From assembly GCA_020746105.1 (NCBI GenBank), contig CM036617.1, positions 172,450,412 through 172,514,411 of the forward strand: a DNA stretch of 64,000 bases, in the 5' to 3' direction. Numbering within the stretch: position 1 is the first letter of the stretch; each line of letters opens with the position of its first letter. A program made the translations under genes and the position numbers. This document shows positions 24,701 to 36,700 of this stretch, piece by piece. The notes under the pieces were generated by a model. That model worked only from the letters and a program-made list of their open reading frames with translations, was not told the DNA's origin and made no database searches. The stretch comes from Trogon surrucura (Eukaryota > Chordata > Aves > Trogoniformes > Trogonidae).

Positions 24701-27700
24701 TTAAGGGAAGAATTCCTTACATCCCACTTCTCATAGTTCTTGAAGAATAAAAATGAACAGTATATTCAGTTTAATTCCTTTCGGATATTCCTTTTGAATT
24801 TCTTCCTAAGTCCTACAGACATCACCAACCATAGGTTTAGTACTTTCAGAAGAGATTTCAATGAACAGAGTTGGACCTAAAGTTCAACTTGTACTAAAAA
24901 AGTATCTCCCTGTAGTTTGCCCATGGCTTCTCTTTTAGCAGAAATGTAACTGCTTATGCTCTGAGCACCCAATACATGGAAATAGAAATGAAAGAGGAAT
25001 TAGTACCTACAAATACATTCTCTGCATCAGGAAATTTTCATGAGTGAGTTAAAGAGACATTGATTTTTTGCAGCTGTGGAAATATGGCAAGCAATTAGAA
25101 AAAGATGCAACTAAGAGAGTATTTATCTGGAAATAATAGATGTCTGCCAGAGAACACCAGAGTCAACAGTTTGGGTGCAATTAATATTTTTATAGTTTTA
25201 AATTTATCCAGGAAAAAGTGGCTAAACTATTAATGTTGTACTAAAAAAAAACTCTGTGAGACTTCACACTGAAAATGAAAGATAAGATCTATTTTTTTAC
25301 CAGAGGACTGGAGAGAATAGGGAAAAAAATGAAGAGAGTCTTTTTTTAGGGCCGAAGACAGTTTTGCGGTTTCAGAAAACTGTCTAATATTCTGTAAAAT
25401 ACTTGCTTATGATTTAGACCTGTGGCAAAACAATCAGAGAAGTGCTATTGGAAAAGCCAGGAAAAAAATCTTCTATGAAACTGTCAGAATTTTCCAGGCA
25501 GACTGACACTTCTGGACAGAGTACGGTACTTTGAACCCCATGGACACAATAAAGGATCCAAAATACTACATGAGTAAGCCCTCATGCAGGGTGAAGGAGG
25601 AGCCTACAAAAACAGCACACGGAGTTGCGTGCTGTGTGGCAAAGCCAAAACAAACCAACATAACGCCTGGCACTTGGAAGAAGAGGTAAAAGAAACTACT
25701 GTGTATTAGATCACTGTAAGAACAGCACAGACAACAGAATAGCAACTGCATGCTTCTTCCAGCGGGAATTTTTCAATGGCACAGTGTTAGCACAGCATAA
25801 GAAGATGAATGTGCTATTGGCCTGAAATCAAATGGAACATTGCTTCATTCAGGCTGGCAGAACTATGCAAATCCATGATCGTGCATACAATAGGGCTAGA
25901 ACCAGTTGTATTTATACCAAAAGACAAGACCTGCATGAAAGACATAAAAGTTTTAAATTTGGGATTTAAGGTTGTGAACACCCATGCTAAGGGATTATCA
26001 ACACTAAGTGCACCCACAAATAAACCAAAACATTCTTTGGAGTAATATCAAGTGGAAAAATAATGTATTGAATTGAAAAAGTTTCATGCACTTTTTTTTT
26101 CTTCTAATCAAAAGAAGGCTTCCTATGGAGGGATAAGAGCCCAGATTAACTGAAGAAATATCTAATAACATCTTCCAGGGATACAGAAAAGCTCCTAACA
26201 GATCAAAAATTATTAATGAAAGAACAGAGTCTTCAGATGACTCATTACAGCTTAATTTCCCTTTTCCCACGCATAACTAAGAGATGTTAAGTAGACATAA
26301 TGCTCTGCAAATCACAGAACAAAGAATCAGTAACCATAGGCATGCTTAAAAATTCAAAGACAGATATCTTTGTCCAGTTTCTACCTCTGAATCCAATTTC
26401 CACTGTGATCAATGGCAGATATTATTAACAGGACTGAGAGTTACTTTTTTTTTTTTTTTCCCACGTCATGCAGCTGTAGGATTCTAACAAATATTCTGAG
26501 AAGAAAAAAAAAACACAACACAAAATATTATTTTTTTTGATATGCAGCACTCCTTTAGAGAGTTGACATTTCCTCAGACTCTCCTGTGTATTGTTCTTAA
26601 TATACAAATTTGTCACTAAAAAAGTGTGCAACACACCACATGCACGCAAATCATTTTTAATGTGCAGAAGATAAAGACTTTTAATGTGAACAAAACAACA
26701 GAAGAAAATACTTTGAGGACGATAAAATTCTGGGAAGAATCAGCATGCTAAACTAATGGAGAAAAGAAAATTTTATAGAATACAACAACAAAATAAACAA
26801 CTGTGATAAAATGAATGACCCAAATTCTTCCCTCACCAGACAAGGATGGGGTTGAACGATTCTCTAGAACTGCAGAGCATTAGGGCTACTTTTTTGTTGG
26901 AGCAGGAAAAGATAGAGCCAGCGGCTCCCTGGTCATCTGTGCTAGGCACGTTTCACATGACTCAAACGCCATGCTGAATGCAAACTAGATCTGCAGCAGC
27001 CTCTTTGCTTTCTTGAGATTATTCAACAAGGTGCTGGGGATGTGATCAAATTGTTTTCCACAGTCGTCTTTACGCTGATAGGCCACTGTTTCAATGCCTT
27101 GCCATCTCCTTGCCTCATAGTTTGTTCATCTCTTCCTTACCCTTTTGCTTTCCTGACTTAACTGTAGATCATGGACCCTTCAGGAGACATAACATCAGGA
27201 AATCTGTTCAGGGACCTCCTTGGATTGGGCTCTTCAGTTCCTTCAGTTTTAACAATGTTTATGATTTTTTTGAATGAATTTTATAATGAATACTTAATTT
27301 GTAGAATTTTGTCTCCTTGTATAAAACAATAAGAGAAGAAAGCCAAGTTCTGTTTTATATTTTTGTGTGTTTTTTGTTGTTTGTTTGTGGGGTTTTTGTT
27401 CTAAGTGTGCATCCACTCTCTATCATTTGGCAGAAAAAAAAAAATGACTGTATGTCCAGCTTATGAGTAAGGCTTAACAACCAAAAATATAAGGCAAAAA
27501 AAAAGGATGAAATTTATTATTATTTTGATTTGGATGCCTGACTCCTGAGCTTACAATTCTCAAGGCATTCCTGTTTCTAGCAGAACTAATAAAAAACAGG
27601 TAATAGTGTAATGCATAACCCAGGAAATTAAAGAAATTCCATTGGGTCAGCCGATTGGCTTTTCAGTTTAAACCCTGAAGGACACATGCATCATTAAGAT

Positions 27701-30700
27701 TTCATGTTAGGTAAGGCTACCATCCCCAGCTGGCAAAACAGATGTATCACCATGTGATAACATGGGCTGATAATTTGTTGATCATTTTATAGTTCAGTTC
27801 TGATTTTTGTAAGGCTCTCACTTCAAACAATGCTAAAATAAAAGCAAAAGCACAGATGAAAACCACTTAGAACTATCCCCTGAGATTCTCACATAATGAA
27901 ATTACACCAAAAAAATACAACCCCCTGCTCCCCCTTCCCAGACAGAGCAAAAATTGTACATGTTGGTAACCCCAAGAAAAATAACCCTATGCTGGTTCCC
28001 ACATGATTGCCACACACTCCCTCTGCAGTTAGGGTGTATTTTGACAAAAGCCTGCCAACAAATGTTCCAAAATTTTCCTGAATTGTGAATCCTCCTTTTT
28101 GTTCTGGGAATAAATATTTGAGGTAGAAACCAGGCCAGAGGTAGCTAAATGGCCAGACTCCCACTAACTTCAACGAAGCCAACGTCTATTCCTGTCATAC
28201 ACTCGTTTTTAATTTTTTTTTTTTTCTGACTACACTAATACGAAAGCTGTTTCATTAAAGAGTAACCCCTCTTCAGAGCAAAACTTTAGATATTTTTTTG
28301 CTATCTGAACACCTCTTAAACTGCTGGTCATAATAAGGTGGTCTGTAGGTATTATCACAGTGCAATATTATAACAGAGTCAATGTTTACCATGCAATATT
28401 TACACGCTACATGTGACAAGGAAAAAAGTCTTTATCTCAGGAAAATGAGAATGGAAGTTAATATTTGTTATATCCGCAGGAAATTGCTATGAAGCCTCTA
28501 AGCCTAAGTGATGCCTTTATTATTTGATATATTTGGGCCTCTTCACTTTTTCTTTCTTACTCTTTTCTTACCTATGGCTAAATATCTGTGCATAGATACC
28601 AGGTCATGCTGAAAGCTGTAAATTCACCTGCTCAGACATTAGTATTGTGAATTGATGGTGTGCTTCACCTCTTTTCTTCTTTTTTTTTTCTTTTTTTTTT
28701 TTTTTTGCGGGGAAATTAATTTATTTTACAAGAAGTATCTTTTTCCCTCCTCTAAAAATGCAAATGTGATAGAAGACAGATTTTTTTTTGAAAAAATATA
28801 TCAGTTCTGTGGCTCTGTTCTAGCCTCCCAGATTTCTGTCACAGCATATCATACCAGCAGCACCAAAAGTGCTATCTGCTGGCCAAGTGCTCCAGCACTG
28901 TCAGCACTTTCAGGTTGACCCTTATTTTTTCCTCCAAGTACTTTTTGACCTGTACAAAATTTTTCTGTGTCTTTTAACAAGATGAATATAATGCCCCATC
29001 ATGCCATCTGGGTTTTATTCAGGATAGCTGATCCATGTGGCATATTTTTTGCCTAACATCCCTTCCTCAATAACACCGCCTGCAGATGTTTTCCCTAGGT
29101 TTTTCTCCTCTAGTTCCTGTTTTCACTGACCTCTAAATTCCCCTGAGTTTTTAATTTTATTTTATTTTGCTTTGGTTTAGCTTTTGTAACATACAGACCA
29201 TACGGGACACATTCTGAGGAAAGTAAACAACGTTGCTCCAAGGCTAATAACTTAGTTCTTTAAGTCTTGCATATAATAGAGTTACTGTGAAGTGGGAAAG
29301 AAACCCAGGGGTATGGCTTACCAGGTGGTGTGCTGGTGTGTTATCCTCATCATGTGCTGTTGCTCTAGGAGACAGTAAAACTCTTGCAAATTCTGATGTG
29401 TAGGTTTATTTTTATTTCTTTGCAGCTGCAAAACAGTGTGGAAAAATAGTGCAGGTTTAAAATACTGGGAGCAGGGACTTGCAGAGCAGGCTGTAAGTGG
29501 GAGGTGATATGCTGGTACAGAAATGTTGAAAACCGCAGGCTTGTGATACCTTCCCAACTTATACCACCACACATATGTTCCCACTGTGAAATCCGTATTT
29601 TTAGTCCTACCTTTGATAGATACCATCATTTCTACGCAAGAGACTTTCTGAATATTTGAATAAAACAGCACTTCTGTGTGTTTCCCCACAAGACAAAACA
29701 TGCTCATATTCAGGAGAAAGCATTGGCAAAGCAGAACAGATTAATCCTAGATACCTAGATAATTTCTGGGTTTTGTCAGGACTATCAGTTCTACTCTGAA
29801 GAGCTGTAACAATTATCTCAACATCAACTACTGCGAGAATATTTACATTGCAGTGCCTGGCTGAATTTACATCTATCTATTTCCAGCAAGAAATATTTCA
29901 CATCAGATCTTCAGCTGTGATAATCACGGTCCAAACATTCTTTATCTAAAAGGCAACCAAGTTAAAACAATACAAATAGAAAAGAAAAGGCAGACTTCTA
30001 GCTGAAATAAATGACCAAGAAGTGCAAAGTAGGGCACAGGATACAAATTTCAAGTGCTGATAAGATGAATCTAACCTCATTGAAAGTTGACTTAGACATC
30101 TATGGAAAAGAAATCCATAGTAAATTTAGGACAAAAAAAGATAAAAAATAATAAATGATATAATTATCAGTAGCTCATTCAATTATTCAGTAATGATAAA
30201 AATATCTGTGTAATTCAAGCTGTACCACTTGTGATAACTGGGTTGTTTCCCATGTCCCAGTTTGTGCAGGTAGCTGTAATACCTGATGGGTAGAATCTAC
30301 ATCTGTATCACAGTTCTGGCAATGACGACTCAGGAAACCACACTCCGTGTGAACACAGGGTGTTTTCATGGCAGTTCTTACATCTTAGGCTCAAATAAAA
30401 GAGAGTTGGGGCCATGGCTTCCACTGACCAATATATTTATTTTGGGAGACGCTTATTGTAGGGAAATACTATGCCGAACTGTGAGTGACCTTTTCTACCT
30501 CCTCTTGCAAATGTGTTATTGCTAGCTAGCATACAAAATTAAAACCAGATATGCTCAGCTTTACGTGTACTCAGTGAAAGCATGTACAGAACACACTGCT
30601 TTCTTTGCTCAGGATGGTATGCTAGAGGAGTCCATCGGGGGAAAAAAGCATATATCAGATATAATTTTAAACTATCTTCTTACCTCTCTTTCAGTTTTTT

Positions 30701-33700
30701 TGATGGAGAGGTGCTGTCACAGTTGCAGATACACTTCTCAGAATGGTTTTAATACTTAACTGATTGTGGAAAAAAGTCGAATTCTAAGTTTTCCTCTAAG
30801 AAACAGAGTAAAATGTAATTCCAAAAATATTAAAAGTGTATTAAAATACACTGAATGTTAACTATATGTAAATTCAAATGTCTGCTTTAGCAGCAACGGT
30901 TGTCTTTTGTTTCTGAAAATGCCATAATGGAATTGGTGAGCAAAGATGCTCTGTAGCTATTCTCTAGTAATAAATATAAGTAAATATTATATCTATATTT
31001 ATGCAGCCTAATTCATTCTGCCTAATTCATTGCACAAACATCCAGCACTCTAAGTCTGATAAGTAGTTAGCAAACAGATGGAATGATAAAATTCATTCTG
31101 ATATGTGTCATAACTGCATTTCTGTACTGACAGTAATGGAACTTTCTTCTCCCTTTTTCTGTCATGGTTAGTTAATCTATAAGAGAGCAGTAATGCAAAA
31201 TTTCAGAGGCATACAGAGACCATCTATTACAGGTAACAGAGCATTCATGGAGGCCTTTTTCCCCTGACTGTATAGAGAGCTAATTTTCTTAGAGATGTGC
31301 TGAGTTGAGATATGACAATTGTTGTGAGAACTGGATTAGGCACCTATACAGTAGGTGGAATCAATACGGTCCATGATCCCTAAATGCAGGATGATGCTTC
31401 AAATTGCTCCCTTCCCATGTTTACCAAAAAAAATAGCTTATATGTCTGCAAAAATGAGAGTATTATCAGACAGAAATCTAGTATGTGTAGTCTATAAGAC
31501 TGACATATGCATGCTTTCATTAAAAGTTGGGCTGTGCCTTCATTGTGTTGAGTCATAGAATTTTCTTTCAGGAGAAACTGGTTAGTGTGGTTGTGTGATT
31601 GTGAGTAAGAGATAAAAGTATCCTCGGGATAAACAAAATTAGAAAAAGGAAATAAACCTGATAGTATTATTTTTATGTGAATGTCTTGTTCTGCACAGCT
31701 TTCAAATGGAAGGTCTGTACTTAGAGTATAAATTATAGATGTTAATAGAAGCTACATATACTTCAGAAATGAAATAACACTTATGTTTGCTACGTAGACC
31801 TGATGTATCTTTCACTGTTTCAGTTCTTAATCTGTTTTAGTACTGCATTGCATTTTCTGCAACTCACTAGTGCTGACAATGAAAAGACATCAAAAGACAC
31901 TGGAAAAGAATGATAATTTTAAAATGCTTTACTCCTAAAATAATTTCCCTAGTGATCATCTGAAATATTCATTGTTACTCTACAGGCGTTGATCCTTGTT
32001 AACAACAAAATCAGCAAAATAAGCCCATTAGCTTTTGCTCCTCTGAAGAAACTGGAAAGACTTTACCTGTCCAAGAACAACCTGAAGGAACTCCCAGAAA
32101 ATATGCCGAAGTCTCTCCAGGAGATACGGGCTCATGAGAATGACATCTCCAAGTTGAGAAAAGCTGTCTTTAATGGACTGAACCAAGTGATCGTCCTAGG
32201 TATGAGAATAAGAAATTATAAGAGAATCAACTCTGTGTTTTTTCAAGATGTTGTTTTTAGTTCACTGATTTTATGCAAAAAGACAAGAAATGCTCCAATA
32301 TAGTGTACCTTCAAATTAGCTTTGGCGTGAAGGATATAGGTACCTGCACTACAGCACAGCTCACGACCGTGTTTTGTTGGCAGAACTAGGCACCAATCCG
32401 ATCAAGAGTTCAGGAATTGAAAATGGAGCTTTTCAGGGGATGAAGAGGCTCTCCTACATCCGTATCGCAGACACCAACATTACCAGCATCCCAAAAGGTA
32501 AGAAATTCAATTAATATTTCAGAAATTTGCACAAGTATAATGCAGTGACCTTTAGTCAGCTGGGAAAAAAAAAAAAAAAAATTTTGAAAACCTTTTGCGT
32601 TGTTCCTTTGAATAAGTGTTTCAGTCCTTAGAGTATGTGTTACTTGACTACTTCAGGTTTTGGTCAGTTGACTTTTATTTGTTTGGAAAATTTTGTTTTT
32701 CTATCATGACAAGCTCCACAGGAGGTGTGCTGTCAGAAGTAAACTTTTTGTTATTTTGTTATTTTGCTTTTCTGGTCTCATAGCTGAAATAGAAAGTGGA
32801 AGAATGTTTTCACCCTTCAGTCCTGGTTGGTGATCCTGATAAACATTACACAGATGTAAACTCATGTAGAATAAGTTCTACAAGTAGAAAATCAGCCCTC
32901 CATAAGTCTCATTGCAAATTGTTACAAAATAAGAACTGTTTCAATACAGCCTATTAAAAAACAGAACAACACAAAACAAAACAAAACAGAATGGTTTCAA
33001 ACCAGAGGAAATTATATTAAATTTATTCATACTTCAGCTAGCAGACTATTTTGAAATAGCTGAAAACTTTTCTGAAAGTTAATAATGGTTGTTATTTCTT
33101 TCTTCCCTCCCACATTTCCTGTTTTGGATGTTCCTTTGAGGGACTTCAAATAGTTAAAATATTTGGTTTCAACTTCTTTCCTGATAAACAGAATTTGCAA
33201 GCTAGTATGTGTCTTACCTAAGATAACATTAAAACTATTTTATCTCATCTTTACAATTTCAATTGCTGCTGCTGTTATTTGTTAAATGGCTGGGTGTCAA
33301 ATGTTTATAGATTTAAGGATGTGGATAGTCTGGCTAAAGTGAAGGCTCTTTTACAATATGTCACAGAATCACAGAATCACAGAATGTCAGGAGTTGGAAG
33401 GGTCCTTGAAAGATTGTTTAGTCCAACCTCCCTTCCAGAGCAGGATCACCTGGAGTAGGACACACAAGAACAGGTCCAGGCGGGTTTTGAAGGTCCTGTT
33501 TACATAATCATAAAGGCTAAAATTCATACCTGAGGACTTCCTTGAACTTCCTTTAAAGAAATAACTATTCTACGATGACCTTAGGAGCTTGATCTCATCT
33601 CATGCCAGATAAAGTGGTACTAGTTGTTTTCAGTTTCCCTGACTGTGAAAGTTCCTTGTTTCATTCAGTGAATTGTTCTTGGCCATGTGTAGTAAAAACT

Positions 33701-36700
33701 TTTTGTTACTGTAAAAGAGCCATAGTATAACACAAGTCTTTTAAAAAAAAGTGATAGTAACCCAGTTTTATACAAATAATTTGGTGGTGTTCTCTCTTTC
33801 AGGCCTTCCCCCGTCTCTTACTGAGCTTCACCTTGATGGCAACAAAATCACCAAAATTGAAGCTGAAGGTCTGTCTGGACTTACCAACTTGGCAAAGTAA
33901 GAATTTATTTCTTCTTTTAACAGAAAGTCTTAGTTGTATTAACAAGATACACAATTAGAGGACATTATTGCTGGTTTTGTGAGTATTATAATTCAAGAAG
34001 TATATAGCAGGAAAAATCTCCTAAGGACTTGTATATTGACTTAAGAGAACAAAACTTTTTTTTTTTTCTAACAACACTTTCCAGCTGTTTTCAGTTATGA
34101 GTGATGTATTCTCTGGACAAGTGTTTCTTTGATTGGAAAAAAAAAGAAAAAGAAAAAGAAAAAAAAAGAAAGATAAAGCATTTAGGTTTTTAAATTAGTA
34201 GAGCTGCTCAGAGCAGGCACTGTTTTAAACTTCTCTCTGGCCTGTGCTTAAGCAAGCAGACTAAGCATATTCAGAAATCCTTGTTTGCAAAGTTGAAAAG
34301 TAAGGCAAAATACAGATTGGCAAAGAAGGAGCTCATTGGACATAACAGAGCATACGGATGAAGGAGGGACTATGGGAGAGCTCCAGGACAGCATATGGGA
34401 AAAATCTAAGAGGAAGCATGTCCCTTACGCTGCAGAAATAACCTACCAAAACCCAGCTTTTAGTCTAAGTCTTAAGAACAGGAACATCAGTACGGGGTCA
34501 GACCACTCTCCTCCTGGATTGTGTCAACTCATGCTCAGCAGTCCAACGGCTCGCCTAAATTGCAGTTAGGCTTTGAGAAACAAGTGATTTTTCTGATTGT
34601 GTTAAGATGTTTGAACTGTAAAATGTTACACACAAGAGCTTGGTGTAGATCTACTGCTCATCTCTTTTGAATTCTTGAGTTCTAGGAGACTGCCAATATT
34701 TGTTCTTTCTGTTTGTTTGTTTCCCTTTTATAATTATTCTTAAGTCTTTCAAAAGTCTTCATATAGTGCTGCAGTGAAAAAAAAAAGAAATATATCTCAT
34801 GAATTTAAACCGAAGAAAGACTTTGCTGGCTACAGGCAAGAATGAGCTCCACAGGAGGTTACATACGTTGGACAACTGATGTTACTAATGTCTATATCTT
34901 ATTAAAATTTAGTGAAGAGATTTAGCTCCATGTAGTGGAAGTTCCATCAAACCCAGAATAATGATGATTTTAAGCGACATGCAGTTTCTTTAAAAAAAGT
35001 GGAAACGAGCCAGCAGGGATGATGGAGACAAAAGAAAGTGAAAAAAAGATTTGCGAATTACTTCAATTTTTAGATACGTTTTTGAAGATGCTCTTCAACG
35101 AAATAGAACACTGTTATTAGATCAACTAAAACACTAGAAAAATGTTACCTATTCACTAATATACAAGGAATATGTTAATATATTAAGCAGGTGATTTTTG
35201 AAATTCTTCTTTTTCTTTAACTATGAGAAGAGATGAAGACTATTCTTTCCTAACACTCTTACCTGGTATTTTACACACTACTATTGACTTATTTGATTTG
35301 CAAATATAGCACCAAGTGACCAGGTTCTTGTTTATAACACATTTAGATGAGATGTAATTATCTATAATTTCACTGCTTGTGGGAGTTAGATCCACTTTTC
35401 TACAGACTCTTCCAATTTCACTCTTTCCTCAAAGACTTTCCTTGAATGAGCTAATGTACAGCTGGATCTTATCCATCCCTATGGTGCATAAAGGGGTTAT
35501 TTTTGCTTCAACAGAAAAATATGAGAGTCAGACATGCTTTTTTTCCATGCTGGTCTTCTCAGGTGTGACACTTCTGCTTATAGACCTGCATATGTAGCAA
35601 GAATATATTCAGATATGTGTCAACCAAGAATTTGTACCCTTAAAATGTGAGGGTTTTTTCCCAGTTCTTTTAAAGACATTCACTATGAGAACCCATCACT
35701 GAAATCCTTTGTAGCCATTCTGCAGATCATCAAACTAAATTTCTCTGTAGGATGAGTTCCCCCAAGCTGTCCTAAATCTTAATGCACTCTATTAGACAGG
35801 AATTTTGTTCTAATAACTTTGAAATGAAAATTATTTTTGACCAAATTCTAGCAAAGATACGGGATACTCTGAAATGATTTCTGAGTGAAATAAAACCCTG
35901 TTGATGCCAGTGAAGACCTCATTAAGCTCTCTTTTGCTATTTAATAGTTTGACAACATTGTAATGTTTAAATGGGTATGCTATAACTATTTGTATTACAT
36001 ATAATACTAGCTTACAAGATCTTTCTGTGATCATTTACTTTTAGGAGTATAAAATATGCTTCCATTCTTGGACAGATATGTTAGAAAGATGTTTCTATTT
36101 CTGGAAACATATCTACTATAAAGACAAAAGAAGAATTTTTAGTTCTGTGATTTCATACAAGGTCCAGATTCTGACTTTTGAAGCTGGCACAAGCCACAGG
36201 TAATTACAGGTAGCAGACTACTGTGAATAAGACTTTCTTTAAAAGTACTCATCCACAGCAAATTATTTTATTACAGGGATTCTTATTACTTATATTAAAG
36301 TCTTTAACTGGTTCAGTTATTAACAAAACTCAGAGCATTTTCTTCTCAAATTAAAAAGGTTGCTTAAAGAAAAAAAAAGATAAAAAAACCTAGAGGAAGT
36401 AGGTTTGGCCTTTATAGAAATAATTTTCTCAAAGGACAACACTCCTGATGATTACTTCTTCAGGATTACCACTGAATTCTTTACTGCAACATAGACCATT
36501 GTAGCTTATGAGAGACTTCTGAAAAAAAAAATTAGTTTGGTAATTGCAAACAAAAATAGTATTAACACAGAAATACACAGATAGAACCAGATTTTCCAAA
36601 TTGGAAATAAATTATGCTAGTAAACTCAGAATGTGAATGCATAAAGCAGGAAGGAGGATTTTGTGATGAAAGATCTGGACTGGAACCTAGGAGAAATTTG

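Larger units (their letters stand above)
22252..31985 (+). other. DCN: DCN intron 3 (9.7 kb)
   Basis: This lies between GTGAGT at 22252 and TACAG at 31981-31985. It contains a pyrimidine-rich stretch (22360-23060), a TA/TG microsatellite (24459-24488), several T-runs (for example near 28681-28706) and a 14-bp direct duplication (GCCTAATTCATT core) near 31006-31033. No CR1 copy or additional exon is recognisable. The remainder is AT-rich unique sequence. Confidence 0.9.

Noticed and set aside
28681-28706. T-run as a minus-strand retrocopy tail
   Set aside because: No gene-like sequence on the adjacent minus-strand side and no flanking duplication seen.
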